A stretch of 64,000 nucleotides of DNA from Labilithrix sp. (GCA_019637195.1 JAHBWA010000022.1:23688-87687), one strand, 5' to 3'. Numbered from the stretch's first letter, positions 1 through 9,076 are shown. A program made the numbers and translations. The notes: generated by a model from the letters alone, not told the origin.

Positions 1-383
1 TCGTCGGGCAGCGTCGCGCCCTGGAGCGCGAGCCAGAAGAGCACACGAGCGTGCCCCCGCTGCTCGACCGCCTCGAAGACGCGATCGAGCAGGTGCGTCA
101 TCGCGTCCTCCTCGAGCGAGGTGGTGCGCAGCGTCTCGAGGATCGGCGCGTAGATCGACTGCATGACGCGCTCGAGCACCGCCTCGACGAGCGCCTCGCG
201 GCTGCCGAAGTGGTGGAGGACCGTCGGGTGCGAGACGCCTACGTCGGTCGCGACCTCCTGGAGGCGGATGCCGGTCGGGCCGGCCTCGACGAGCCTCCGC
301 TCGGCGGCGTCGAGGATCGCCGTCCGCGCCTCCTCGGCGGTTCGCCGCTTTCGCGCGGGGGTAGCTCGCTTCTTCGTCGTCAT
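1..383 (-). CDS. TetR-family transcriptional regulator (3' end outside window)
   Basis: Reading down from the ATG at 381-383 gives a basic N-terminus, then the canonical TetR helix-turn-helix: residues about 17-60 include AILDAAERRLVEAG, VATDVGVSHPTVLHHFGSRE and ALVEAVLERV. About 127 residues are present and the C-terminal ligand-binding half runs off the left edge. It is divergent from the Coq4-family gene at 506, and two near-identical palindromes lie between them, so it probably represses itself and that gene. The DNA-binding family call is firm; the ligand and the identity of the target are inference. Confidence 0.9.
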   Translation of the reverse strand, partial: MTTKKRATPARKRRTAEEARTAILDAAERRLVEAGPTGIRLQEVATDVGVSHPTVLHHFGSREALVEAVLERVMQSIYAPILETLRTTSLEEDAMTHLLDRVFEAVEQRGHARVLFWLALQGATLPD

Positions 384-439
384 CGGTCCTCCTCTACCAG
401 CGTTCGAGAGGGGCCGGGACGTTCCGGGAGCGGCCTCTA

Positions 440-483
440 TTGACAGCAATGTCGGCAGCAGTTACTGACAATGATGTCGGTAG
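440..483. promoter_or_regulatory. Tandem TetR-type operators in the divergent promoter
   Basis: Two copies of GACA-N4-TGTC are visible, at 442-453 and 467-478, 25 bp apart from start to start. The second extends to an imperfect TACTGACA/TGTCGGTA palindrome. A perfect -35-like TTGACA (440-445) overlaps the first copy. The sites sit between the TetR start (383) and the Coq4 start (506), which is where an autoregulatory repressor would bind both promoters. Confidence 0.6.
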
Positions 484-505
484 TTCGAAAGGCACGGTGG
501 CGATC

Positions 506-1240
506 ATGAGCGTGACGGAGCGGCTACGGCAACGCGGCTACGACCTTCCCACGGCGGCGAAGGCGCTCCGCGCGCTCGTCCGCAACCCCGACGACCTGCC
601 GCAGGTCTTCACCATCATCGACGCGCTCTCCGGCGCGACCGCCGGCCGACTCGCGGCGAGGCTCCGGCGCTCGCGCGGCGGCGAGGCGATCCTCGAGCGG
701 AGCCATGACCTCGCGCGCGTGCTCTCGGACCGCCAGATGCTCCGCGCGCTGCCGGAGGGATCGCTCGGGCGCGCGTACCTCGCCTTCGTCGAGGCCGAGG
801 GCATCAGCGCCGAGGGGCTCCTCGAGGCGAGCGCGGTGGGGCGGACGGCGATGGCGCGCAACGCCGACGAGGATCGCGTCCACGCGATCCTGCGCGACTC
901 GCACGATCTGTGGCACGCCGTGACCGGCTACCACGGGGACGTCGTCGGTGAGATCGCGCTCCTCGCGTTCTCCGCTGCGCAGACGAAGAACCCGGCCATC
1001 GCTGCGATCGTCGTCGTCGCGCTCGCCAAGGGCCTCGCCCGCGGGCACCTCGGGCTCGTCCTCGACGGCTTCCTCCGTGGTCGCGGTGCTGCGTGGCTCC
1101 CGGCGGTGGACTGGGCCGCGATCCTCGCGCGCCCGGTCGAGGAGCTCCGCGTCGAGCTGAACGTCGGCGCGCCGCGCGACTACGCTCCTGTGCGGACGGA
1201 AGCGCTGCGCGAGGAGGGCATCCTCGCCAAGGCGGCCTGA
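506..1240 (+). CDS. Coq4-family protein
   Basis: A 244-residue protein with the hallmark metal-binding motif of the COQ4 family, HDxxH-N11-E: H133, D134, H137 and E149 in RDSHDLWHAVTGYHGDVVGE. In the family this protein supports ubiquinone biosynthesis at the membrane; in eukaryotes COQ4 acts in decarboxylation/hydroxylation of the ring precursor. The upstream frame is open to 440, but that would place the start inside the two palindromes, so the ATG at 506 is preferred. No other quinone genes are near, so its role here may be in a specialised metabolism controlled by the adjacent TetR protein. The family call is firm; the function in this organism is inferred. Confidence 0.82.
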   Translation: MSVTERLRQRGYDLPTAAKALRALVRNPDDLPQVFTIIDALSGATAGRLAARLRRSRGGEAILERSHDLARVLSDRQMLRALPEGSLGRAYLAFVEAEGISAEGLLEASAVGRTAMARNADEDRVHAILRDSHDLWHAVTGYHGDVVGEIALLAFSAAQTKNPAIAAIVVVALAKGLARGHLGLVLDGFLRGRGAAWLPAVDWAAILARPVEELRVELNVGAPRDYAPVRTEALREEGILAKAA

Positions 1241-1392
1241 TCCAGCGATCGAGCACATCGCCGTCGATCTCGCGCTCGACTTCGACTCCGCGAGCATCCG
1301 CGGCTCGGCGACGATCAGCCGGCGCGGCCACCCGATCGTCCGCGCGAGGACGATGGAAGATTGGGCCTGCGTCGCGCGTATCCTACCGCGCG

Positions 1393-2626
1393 ATGGGAGA
1401 TCGCTTTGCTGGTCGGACGGGCCGCGCGGATCGCGTGGTCGCGCTGCTCGGCGTCGTGTCGCTCGTCGTCGCGTGTCACCGGCCCCGGGCCGTCGGTAGC
1501 GATACGGCGGCAGTCGGCGGGAGCGGATCCCCGTCGACCACGGCCTCGAGCGGAGCGGGATCCGGGGGCGACGTCCCTTCGCGAATCGACGTGGCGCTCG
1601 GGAGCGCGCTCGTCTGCGTCCGAGCGCGTGACGGCGCAGTGCGCTGTCGTGGTGATACGGATGGACTCGGGAAGGAGGGGGTACAGGAGGATGGCGTCGT
1701 GGCGGTGCCGCGCGCGGACGCGATTTTGCACGGGCGTCGCGCACGGCTGTGCGCTCGCGGCGGGCGCGGTCTACTGCTGGGGCGACCGCGTGCGCGGAGC
1801 GCGTGGCGCGGTGACGGCCGCGGAGGCGCTTGTCCCGAACCGCATCGTCGATCTGCCGCCGGCCGTCGAGCTCCGGTGCGGACGCACGCGCACCTGCGCG
1901 CGTCACGCGGACGGGACCGTGCGCTGCTGGGGAGAGAACCTGCCCGCCGGACTCGGAGACGGAACGACGGACAGCAGCAGGGCTCCCGTGCGTGTCGTCG
2001 GGCTCGGGGATGCTCCGTTCGACGGCGTCGTCGAGATCGCCGCGGGCGGCGAGCAGACGTGCGCGCGGCTCGGAAGCGGTCGCGTCGCGTGTTGGGGGAA
2101 GAACGACGTCGGCCAGCTCGGGGTGTCGGCGAACGAGCCGAGGACGAGGCCGGTGTTGGTCGACGGGCTCTCCGACGTCATCGGGCTCGCCTCCGGGTTC
2201 GGCCACACGTGCGCGCTCCACCGCAACGGCGAGGTCTCGTGCTGGGGCTGGAACGTGTCCGGGCAGCTCGGCACGGGTCACGTCTCGCGCGACGACGTCC
2301 CGAACCCGGTGCCGACACGCATAGCGGGTCTCGACGACGTCGTCGAGCTCGCGCTCGGCCACGCGCACTCGTGTGCGCGGAAGCGAGACGGATCCGTGTG
2401 GTGCTGGGGCGCGAACGATCACGGGCAGCTCGGCGACGGCCAGCTCGTCGATCGAACGTCACCGGTCCGCGTCGTGGCGCTCGAAGGCGCCGTCGCGGTC
2501 AGGGCGGCGGCGGACCGCTCGTGCGCGGTCCGCCGCGACGACACGCTCCTCTGCTGGGGTGACCTTCGCGTCGGCACGCCGCCGGGCACGGGCACCGTCC
2601 CGCGCGCCGCGCCGGTCGCCTGGTGA
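1393..2626 (+). CDS. RCC1-repeat lipoprotein with a broken reading frame
   Basis: The gene starts at the ATG at 1393 with a lipoprotein signal (RVVALLGVVSLVVAC, acylated Cys). It continues in that frame through a Ser/Gly-rich linker and a first RCC1-like repeat (VCVRARDGAVRCRGDTDGLG). The homology then moves one base on: from about 1730 to the stop at 2626 the next frame encodes six more repeats with the CWGxNxxGQLG signature (CWGENLPAGLG, CWGKNDVGQLG, CWGWNVSGQLG, CWGANDHGQLG). Together they would make a seven-bladed propeller, as expected for RCC1 folds. The switch falls at the TTTT run at 1723-1726; removing one T restores a continuous repeat. Either the gene is a recent pseudogene or the base is an assembly error. 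A start near 1361 in the second frame gives a non-protein-like N-terminus and is rejected. Confidence 0.75.
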
Positions 2627-2996
2627 GCGCCCGCATCGGCCGCGAAAGGTCCGCGACGCGGCCCGCGCTCTCGACGCTCCACCGTGGCTCGCATCGCGCG
2701 CCCGAGCGGCTCTCTCGGCGTTCGCGGCGAGGCGACCGAGCGCTCGATGCGGCCCCGAAGGTCGAGAACGGGTCCTCGCGACCTGTCCGACTCGGCCTCT
2801 TCACTGTGGCGGACGCGCGCGCGGCGCGAGCTCCGGCCGCGGGTGAGTCGTCGAGCGGCACCCATCGGCCGTCCTCTCCGATCTCCACCACGACGCCGTC
2901 ATGGGTCGTGGCGCTCGGTTCGACGACGTCGGCGAACAACAGGACACCCCGCGCGGCGTCTTGCACCTTCCCGAGCGCGCCTGCGTCGATTCCCAT
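2499..2996 (-). CDS. Small hypothetical protein, possibly broken
   Basis: The first 55 or so codons from the ATG at 2996 read like real protein with G/C-rich third positions (MGIDAGALGKVQDAARGVLL, then VVVEIGEDGRWVPLDD). After that the translation turns Arg/Ser-rich and the frame runs into the 3' end of the RCC1 gene on the other strand, which is unlikely for an intact gene. It may be a short gene that lost its stop by frameshift. I recognise no family. Confidence 0.25.
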   Translation of the reverse strand: MGIDAGALGKVQDAARGVLLFADVVEPSATTHDGVVVEIGEDGRWVPLDDSPAAGARAARASATVKRPSRTGREDPFSTFGAASSARSPRRERRESRSGARCEPRWSVESAGRVADLSRPMRALTRRPARRAGRCPCPAACRREGHPSRGACRRGGPRTSGPPPP

Positions 2997-3394
2997 GAGC
3001 CGAGCATACCCCTCCGCCGCGGGGGCACGCCCGTGAGGGCGCGATCCGTGAGCCGGCTCGACCCCTCACGTGCTGCCCGGCGCTGTCTTCCTCGTCGCGG
3101 CGAGTACCGGCGGACTCCGTGCCGTGCGTCGTTCATCGCGATCGTGAGCGCACGCACGAGCCCGCGCACGTGGCTCGCCGTCCGTCCGTGCGCTTCGTCA
3201 CGGTCGCCTCGTCGCACTGGACGGTCGGATCTGTCGCGTAGTCTTGGCGGGGCGCCGAGCTCTGGTCGAGCCGACGAGCAGACGGACGCCTGCGAGCGTG
3301 CGCGTCACGGCAACTTCGCCCGGCCTCGGCATGACCAGGCCGCAGGCTATCATCCCGCGTCCATCCTTACTGCGTCCGAGCAAGGAATGAGGCA
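2997..3394. other. Intergenic region, no gene seen
   Basis: About 400 bases without a convincing open frame on either strand. A ribosome-binding-like AGGAATGAGG precedes the ATG at 3395. I see no repeat, hairpin or promoter that I would defend. Confidence 0.4.
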
Positions 3395-3733
3395 ATGACC
3401 GACGACGTGCGCCCGAAGGTCGAACTGGCGAGTCAGCGTGAACGAGACGCACTCGATCCATGGGTCGCGCGTGTCCTGCTCGCCTTCGGCCGCGAGAACG
3501 CGCTCGTCACCGACGAATCCATGGTGAGCGCCTTTCTCGAGATCGGAGGCCGGCCGCACCGCGTCCGCCGTAGTCGGAAGGGGTCGTGGCTCGAACGTCC
3601 TGGCGATCCGGCGATCCTCGAGCAGAACAGGCACCTGCTCGCATCCGTGTCTGCAAAGCTTGGCGTACCGGTCGAGGAGGGAGACCGCATCGTCGACGTC
3701 GCGCGTCGTGTGCGCGCGTGCGGACTCGGGTGA
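3395..3733 (+). CDS. Hypothetical protein (112 aa)
   Basis: A compact soluble protein with no signal peptide or membrane segment. The sequence is protein-like throughout (DPWVARVLLAFGRENALVTD, FLEIGGRPHRVRRSRKGSWL) with G/C-rich third positions. The ATG is preceded by an AGGAATGAGG-like ribosome binding site. It lies tail-to-tail with the large surface-protein gene, whose stop is 8 bases away. I do not recognise a family; the C-terminal half looks like a helical segment ending in VDVARRVRACGLG. It appears to be a stand-alone gene. Confidence 0.6.
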   Translation: MTDDVRPKVELASQRERDALDPWVARVLLAFGRENALVTDESMVSAFLEIGGRPHRVRRSRKGSWLERPGDPAILEQNRHLLASVSAKLGVPVEEGDRIVDVARRVRACGLG

Positions 3734-3741
3734 CGGCTTTG

Positions 3742-6627
3742 CTACCGTCGCGCGCGACGCCGACGCGCGATGCGAGCGACCGCGGCGAGCGTGACCGCTC
3801 CGAGGAAGCCCGCGGCGCTGCCAGACGCGGAGGCGCGCCCTCGAGCGACCGAGCAGCCGCCCGAGTCGTCGGATCCATCCGCGTTGGACGCGCCGCTCGT
3901 CGAGCCGTCGGGGCCGCCGGACGAAGTCCCGCTGCCCTCGCCGCTTCCGGATGCCCCGCTGTCGTTCGGCGCGACGCACGCGCCCGACGTGCAGGCTCCT
4001 GTAGAGCAGGGAGTCCCGTCGGCCTTCGCGGCGTAGGAGCATTGACCGTCGGGGCCGCAGGTCGCGCTCTCGTGGCACTCGTCGGGGGCGTCGCATGCGC
4101 TCTCGGCGCAATGCCTGCAGCCTGGACCATAGTGCTCTGGCGCACACGAGGCGCACGTCGCGCCGGTGAAGCCGGACGCGCACACGCACGAGCCGTCCGC
4201 TTGTGCCGTGCCGTGCTGGTTGCACGTCACGGCGTCGCTGTACTGACACGACGATCCGGCGTAGCCCGCGGCGCACGCGCACGAGCCGGTCGCCGAGCAC
4301 GTTCCGTGGCCCTCGCAGGTGGTCGACGCTCGGCAGAACGTGCACGTCGGGTAGTCGTGGTGGTCCGTCGCGCACTCGTTGCAGCTCGCGCCCGCGAAGC
4401 CCGCGTCGCACGTGCACGAGCCGTCCACTTGCGCTGCGCCGTGACCGCTGCACGTCGTGGCGTCGTTGTACTGGCAGAGAGAGCCGGCGTACCCCGCGTC
4501 GCAGGTGCACGCGCCGGAGACGGGGGCGCACGCCCCGGCGCCCGAGCACGGGGACGAACCCGTGCACACGCCAGCCTGGCACGTGTCGATCGGGGTGCAG
4601 ATGTCGCCGTCGTCGCACGCCGTGCCGGTGAACAAAGCACACGTGCCGTCGACGGCGGCGCCGGCCGCGACCGAGCACGCGTCGCACGCGCCCCCGTTGC
4701 AGGCCACGTTGCAGCAGACACCGTCAGTGCAGAACCCGCTCGCGCATTCGGAGCCGCTCGCGCACGCGTCACCGTCGGCGTGACGGAGCAGCAAGACGAA
4801 GACCGCGCCCTGACCGTTGGTCTTCAAGGGCGCGCTTGCAACGACCGTATCGCCGCTCACGGCGACCGCGGCCCCGAATTGGTCGCCGAGCCCCGGATTT
4901 CTATCGGTCTCCTTCGAGTGCTGGGACCACTCTCCGCCGGAGCGGACGAACACGTACGCCGCTCCTTGGGCCTCCGTCCCGCGCGCGCCCACGATCGCGG
5001 TGTCGCCGCTCAGCGCCACGGACCCGCCAAAGTGGTCGTAGACGTTCGGGGCGCTCGCGGTGAGCTTCTGCTGCTCGGACCATGTCCCGCCGGAACGGAC
5101 GAACACGTACGCCGCTCCCCGATAGGAGTCCTTCCCGTTCGCGCCCACGACCGCGGTGTCACCGCTCAGCGCCACCGAACCGCCGAGAAAGTCTTCGGCG
5201 ACAGCGTCGCCCGCGGTCAACTTTTGCTGCTCGGACCATGTCCCGCCAGAGCGGACGAACGCGTACGCCGCTCCCCGATAGGAGTCCTTCCCGCGCGCGC
5301 CCACGACCGCGGTGTCCTCGCTCAGCGCCACCGAGGCGCCGAACGAGTCGTATGGCGCAGGAGCGCTGAGGGCGAGTCTCTGCTGCTCGGACCATGTCCC
5401 GCCGGAGCGGACGAACACGTACGCCGCTCCCCGATAGGAGTCCTCGTACGGCGCGCCCACAATCGCGGTGTCCCCGCTCAGCGCCACGGAGTCGCCAAAG
5501 TTGGCCATGGAGACGCTCGAGGTGAGCTTCTGCTCGAGGGACCATGTCCCGCCCGAGCGGACGAACACGTAGGCCGCTGCCGAGTCGGCCCCGTTTCGGG
5601 GTGCGCCCACGACCAGGGTCTCCCCGCTGACCGCCACCGACGTGCCGAAGATTCGGCGGGTTATGGGGTCCTCGCCCGCGGTGAGTTTCTGCTGCAGAGA
5701 CCATGTCCCGCCGGAGCGGACGAACACGTACGCGGCTCCCTCGAAGTCCGCGTTCCCGCTAGCTCCGACGACCACGGTGTCCCCGCTGAGCGCCACCGAG
5801 CCGCCGAAATCGTTGGAAGGCGCCGGATCGCTCGCGATGAGCGTCTGTTGCGGGACCCCAATCAGCGGGTCGACGGTCACCGGATACGTCGCACCGCGGT
5901 CATCGAACCATATCGCGAGCGCGCCTGCCTGAACTCGCAGCTCGGCAGAGAGCTCGTTCCCCGCGGCGTCCACCACGTAGAGATCCGTGTAGCGAAGGAC
6001 CTCTTTGCCCGTCGGATCGACCAGCGCCGCGGCGGTCCCGTTCGGCTCGAGCCGCGCGCGGAGCCCGCTCGACGCGAGGGCGATCATCACCCCCTCCCCA
6101 CCGCGCGCGCGGCATGCGGGCGGTGCGGTGACCGTGAAGCCTTGCTCGATCCCGAGCGGCCCGACGACGTACCACTCGTCGAACCCGCGACGACGGTACG
6201 TCGCGCGGTTGTCCGAGGCCTCGGGTGTCGTCTCGGTGACGGGGATGAGCTCGCCCTCGCAGCCCCATCGCGTCGCCTCCGCGCGCCACTGGTGCGACGG
6301 CTGTTCGTCGCCGGCGGCCACCTCCACACCCTCCGCGCCAAAGCGGGCGCGGAGCGCCGTCGAGCTCTTGCCGCGAAAGCCGTGGACCGTGGGCTCGAGG
6401 CGGTGCGAGCTAGAGGCCTCGCGCTGCACCGCAGCGACGTACGCCGCACGCTGCGCGGGCGTCATCGCGCCCGTACCGCGCGCGTCCCTCGAGACCGGCC
6501 CGCTGCGGGGAAGCGGAAGCGAGTCGTGCCCCGTCAGTGTCGGCTCGCCCAACGAGCAGGAGCCGACCATGATCAAGACGAGCCACAACGCGACCGCACG
6601 AAGTGCAGAAATTGCCGCGAGCTTCAT
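3742..6627 (-). CDS. FG-GAP/EGF-like cysteine-rich surface lipoprotein with MYXO-CTERM tail
   Basis: From the ATG at 6627 the 961-residue protein begins with a lipoprotein signal ending VGSC (Cys24). A GTG at 6651 is possible but adds only eight residues ahead of the signal. Residues about 265-630 hold seven FG-GAP-type repeats (DFGGSVALSGDTVVVGA then AAYVFVRSGGTWS), predicting an integrin-alpha-like seven-bladed propeller. Next come Cys-rich modules (CASGSECASGFCTDGVCC) and four to five EGF-like units (CTCDAGYAGSLC). A Ser/Gly linker leads to GGCSVARG, a hydrophobic helix and RIARRRRARR, the MYXO-CTERM sorting signal. It is therefore probably displayed on the outer surface. The repeat blocks are nearly identical at DNA level, suggesting recent internal amplification. 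Its binding partner is unknown. Confidence 0.85.
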   Translation of the reverse strand: MKLAAISALRAVALWLVLIMVGSCSLGEPTLTGHDSLPLPRSGPVSRDARGTGAMTPAQRAAYVAAVQREASSSHRLEPTVHGFRGKSSTALRARFGAEGVEVAAGDEQPSHQWRAEATRWGCEGELIPVTETTPEASDNRATYRRRGFDEWYVVGPLGIEQGFTVTAPPACRARGGEGVMIALASSGLRARLEPNGTAAALVDPTGKEVLRYTDLYVVDAAGNELSAELRVQAGALAIWFDDRGATYPVTVDPLIGVPQQTLIASDPAPSNDFGGSVALSGDTVVVGASGNADFEGAAYVFVRSGGTWSLQQKLTAGEDPITRRIFGTSVAVSGETLVVGAPRNGADSAAAYVFVRSGGTWSLEQKLTSSVSMANFGDSVALSGDTAIVGAPYEDSYRGAAYVFVRSGGTWSEQQRLALSAPAPYDSFGASVALSEDTAVVGARGKDSYRGAAYAFVRSGGTWSEQQKLTAGDAVAEDFLGGSVALSGDTAVVGANGKDSYRGAAYVFVRSGGTWSEQQKLTASAPNVYDHFGGSVALSGDTAIVGARGTEAQGAAYVFVRSGGEWSQHSKETDRNPGLGDQFGAAVAVSGDTVVASAPLKTNGQGAVFVLLLRHADGDACASGSECASGFCTDGVCCNVACNGGACDACSVAAGAAVDGTCALFTGTACDDGDICTPIDTCQAGVCTGSSPCSGAGACAPVSGACTCDAGYAGSLCQYNDATTCSGHGAAQVDGSCTCDAGFAGASCNECATDHHDYPTCTFCRASTTCEGHGTCSATGSCACAAGYAGSSCQYSDAVTCNQHGTAQADGSCVCASGFTGATCASCAPEHYGPGCRHCAESACDAPDECHESATCGPDGQCSYAAKADGTPCSTGACTSGACVAPNDSGASGSGEGSGTSSGGPDGSTSGASNADGSDDSGGCSVARGRASASGSAAGFLGAVTLAAVARIARRRRARR

Positions 6628-6965
6628 TCCAGCGAGGAAAACACCGCGCACCCCTGCGGCGTAGGCCGAAAACTAGGCTATCCCACCCGATCCTACGATT
6701 GCGCTCGTGCGCGTGAGTACGGCGCTGCTCGAAGCGGCGTCATGGATCGGACGGGCCGCGTGACGCTGAGCTTCATCCCCCCAGAAACCAGGCGCAACGC
6801 GGCCGCAGACCTCCCGGATCGGAGTGGCCGATCACTCACGAAGGAGCGCGACGACGGCGAACCGTAGCGCGACGGCTCTGCGTTCCGTGCGCGAACGGAT
6901 GCACGAGCCCGAAGGCCGCCTGCTGGGTGGACCGACCGTCACCGAAGCGCGGCGTGAGGAGCGCG
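6628..6965. other. Intergenic region, no gene seen
   Basis: About 340 bases between two minus-strand genes. Open frames here are only the ends of shadows of the neighbours. The region must contain the promoter of the surface-protein gene, but I see no clear -35/-10 pair or inverted repeat. Confidence 0.4.
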
Positions 6966-8120
6966 TCAGAACGATGGGTAGCAGCTCTTCCCATCCGTCG
7001 TGATCGGCGTGTCGGTCGGTGACGCTGCGCTGACGTCGATGAGATGGAGATCCGACGTCGAGTCGCCTCTGCGGAGGCAGTAGACGATCTTCGACGCGTC
7101 GGGCGACATCGCGACGCTGACGATCGCCGAGCCCTGCGGCGGGACGACGAGCGGCGACGCCGTGCCGGCCTGCATGTCGTACGCGAGGAGGCTCGGCCTC
7201 CAGTCGGACTCCAACGTCCCTCCGAGGAAGAGAAAGCCGCTCCCGTCCGAGATCCAGCTCGCCTTCTCGAGGTACACGTCGACGCTACCGTCGACGTGCG
7301 CGGAGCCGAGGAGCTTCTTCGGTTTCGTGCCACCGTCCGCGGGGTAAAGGTAGAGCCCGTCCCCGTCCCCTTGTCCCGGCACGCACACGCTGTGGATGAA
7401 GAGGAGCTCACCCGTCGCTGGGTTGCGGGCCGGATCGATGACGGAGCAGCCGAACTGTGTGGGGAAGCTCGTCGGCGCCTCCCCACCGGCGGCCGAAACG
7501 CTCCACGGAACCGACCCGCCCGAGAAGGTCGTGCCTTCGTACCAGTAGCTCCCGAAGTCGTAGAGGACCCGTGATCCGTCCGCGCTCCACACCGGGTCCG
7601 CGACGTTGTAGCTGAACCGGCTTCGCCCCTGATCGTCCTTGGGGAAGGTGGGCGTGAGGCGGAGGAAGTCCGTGCCGTCGATGGCGAGCGTCCAGATCGC
7701 CCGCGTCGCGAGGCCCGTCGCGGTGTCCTCCTTCGTCGGGCTGCGGAGCGAGGCAATGGCGATCCGGCGGCGATCGGGCGACAGCGCGTATCCTCGGATA
7801 TCCAACCCCGAGCTGCCTTCGCTGGTGAGATCGGTGATGACGCGCTCGTCGCCGCTCGCGAGATCGCGCGCGACGATCAGGTCGAGGTCCTCCCCCTCGC
7901 CGCGAAGATAGAGGAGCGTGCCCTCAGGAAGTTGGGGGCCGTCACCAGTGGTGCCGCTCGAGCCCGAGGACCCCGACGAGCCCGAGGACCCCGACGAGCC
8001 CGACGAACCTGAGGCCCCAGACGAGCCCGAGGACCCCGACGAGCCCGAGGACCCAGAGGTGCAGGCCGGAGCGACGACGCAACCGATGGCCAGAACCAAA
8101 CTCCAATCGCGGAGCATCAT
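6966..8120 (-). CDS. Lipoprotein with Ser-Ser-Gly linker and TolB/PD40-type beta-propeller
   Basis: The 384-residue product starts with a lipoprotein signal (LAIGCVVAPACTSG). A low-complexity linker of about 13 Ser-Ser-Gly units follows (residues about 21-60). The rest resembles the WD40-like/TolB C-terminal propeller: repeated blades such as YALSPDRRRIAIAS, DPVWSADGSRVLYDF and VAMSPDASKIVYCL have the SPDG-type turns of PD40 repeats. It is probably tethered in the periplasm or at the outer membrane with the propeller held away on a flexible arm. No ligand can be inferred. It stands alone between the surface-protein gene and the zinc-ribbon gene. Confidence 0.8.
   Translation of the reverse strand: MMLRDWSLVLAIGCVVAPACTSGSSGSSGSSGSSGASGSSGSSGSSGSSGSSGSSGTTGDGPQLPEGTLLYLRGEGEDLDLIVARDLASGDERVITDLTSEGSSGLDIRGYALSPDRRRIAIASLRSPTKEDTATGLATRAIWTLAIDGTDFLRLTPTFPKDDQGRSRFSYNVADPVWSADGSRVLYDFGSYWYEGTTFSGGSVPWSVSAAGGEAPTSFPTQFGCSVIDPARNPATGELLFIHSVCVPGQGDGDGLYLYPADGGTKPKKLLGSAHVDGSVDVYLEKASWISDGSGFLFLGGTLESDWRPSLLAYDMQAGTASPLVVPPQGSAIVSVAMSPDASKIVYCLRRGDSTSDLHLIDVSAASPTDTPITTDGKSCYPSF
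7945..8060 (-). repeat. Tandem 9-bp repeats encoding (Ser-Ser-Gly)n
   Basis: Tandem units reading GACGAGCCC or GAGGACCCC on the plus strand encode the Ser-Ser-Gly linker of the lipoprotein gene. The near-perfect units make it prone to slippage, so its length probably varies between strains. Confidence 0.75.
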
Positions 8121-8296
8121 GGGTTACCAGCGTAGGAACGCACTCGCGCCCTGGCCAGCGCGCAAGGATTTACGTAAACCGCTCGGCACGACCAGCGGAT
8201 CGCCAGAGGACGAGGCCGCTCCCCTTACCTCGGTAGGCCGAGCAACTCCACGACATCGCGCGCGCGACATCGACGAGGAGCGCTCTTCACCACGCG

Positions 8297-8863
8297 CTAA
8301 GGCGTGGATGGGTTCCACCAGCCGGCGGTGCCGCACGTCGGGCACGTCGAGACCAGATCGAAGCTTACGCCGCTGCAAGCGTGGCAGGTCTTTCGGCCGA
8401 GCGGGGGCTCCGCGCTCCATTGCTCGGGCGGTGGTTTCATGAGCTCGCACCGCGCGCGTACCCGAAACGCCACCCTCTCCTCCTCCGCCGTACCAAAGAC
8501 AGGACGGAACGATACGCCGTCGATCTCGATGAGCATCCCGTCGGCGGCGACGTCGCCGAAGACGACCGTGAGATCACCAACGTTCTCGAAATGCGGCCCC
8601 CAGAAGACGTTCTGCTCGTGAACGTCGTCGCCGATCGGATCGGCGAACCGACGCTTCGTGCCTTCGAGCGTCTGCCAGTCGAGCACGCCGAGCGGGATGC
8701 GGTGGAGCTCCAGCCGCGGCGAGTCGTCTTCCTCATCGTCCGGCGTGGTGACGATCTCGAGATTCATGAGCCACGGGTCACCGTCGGTCTCGCGGTGAAA
8801 CCGGACATGGGCTTCGTGGACGTTGAAGTGCTCGTCGCCTATCGAGAACACGGACGCATCCAT
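8297..8863 (-). CDS. Hypothetical protein with C-terminal zinc ribbon
   Basis: The ATG at 8863 gives MDASVFSIGDEHFNVHEAHV; the frame is open further upstream but that stretch is not protein-like. The 188-residue protein is acidic, with a beta-rich body (VGDLTVVFGDVAADGMLIEI). It ends in a CHAC-N9-CPTC zinc-ribbon-like module followed by GTAGWWNP. Two paired cysteines this close to the end are typical of small structural zinc knuckles. No catalytic motif is visible. I recognise no named family. Confidence 0.6.
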   Translation of the reverse strand: MDASVFSIGDEHFNVHEAHVRFHRETDGDPWLMNLEIVTTPDDEEDDSPRLELHRIPLGVLDWQTLEGTKRRFADPIGDDVHEQNVFWGPHFENVGDLTVVFGDVAADGMLIEIDGVSFRPVFGTAEEERVAFRVRARCELMKPPPEQWSAEPPLGRKTCHACSGVSFDLVSTCPTCGTAGWWNPSTP

Positions 8864-9076
8864 ACGATGTCGAGCATAGGCGAAGTCGTCTTCCGTATCA
8901 CTGGCCGTTCGCGGCTGGACGGCCCGCAAGACTCGCTTCCGGCGGCGGCTCCTCCTTGGCCAGGTGGGAGTCCAACCCGATGGGTTGCTGCTCGCGGTCT
9001 CCGCTCATGTCGGGCTTGCATGGCTCTCCTCCTCGTCGAGGCTTTGCTCGGCGCACGAGGAATGCCTCCGGGCTCA

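Noticed and set aside
1700..1740. Programmed +1 frameshift in the RCC1 gene
   Set aside because: A TTTT run alone is not a convincing slippery site, and no stimulatory hairpin or stop context is visible; decay or sequencing error is more economical.
524..2422. A 632-codon open frame on the minus strand
   Set aside because: It is antisense to the Coq4 and RCC1 genes, very Arg-rich and without any recognisable motif; a typical shadow frame in high-GC DNA.
3586..6867. A 1093-codon open frame on the plus strand
   Set aside because: It mirrors the FG-GAP surface gene and its apparent repeats are just the complement of the real repeats.
7945..8060. Possible CRISPR-like array from regular repeats
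   Set aside because: Units are 9 bp, lack spacers and encode Ser-Ser-Gly inside a real gene.
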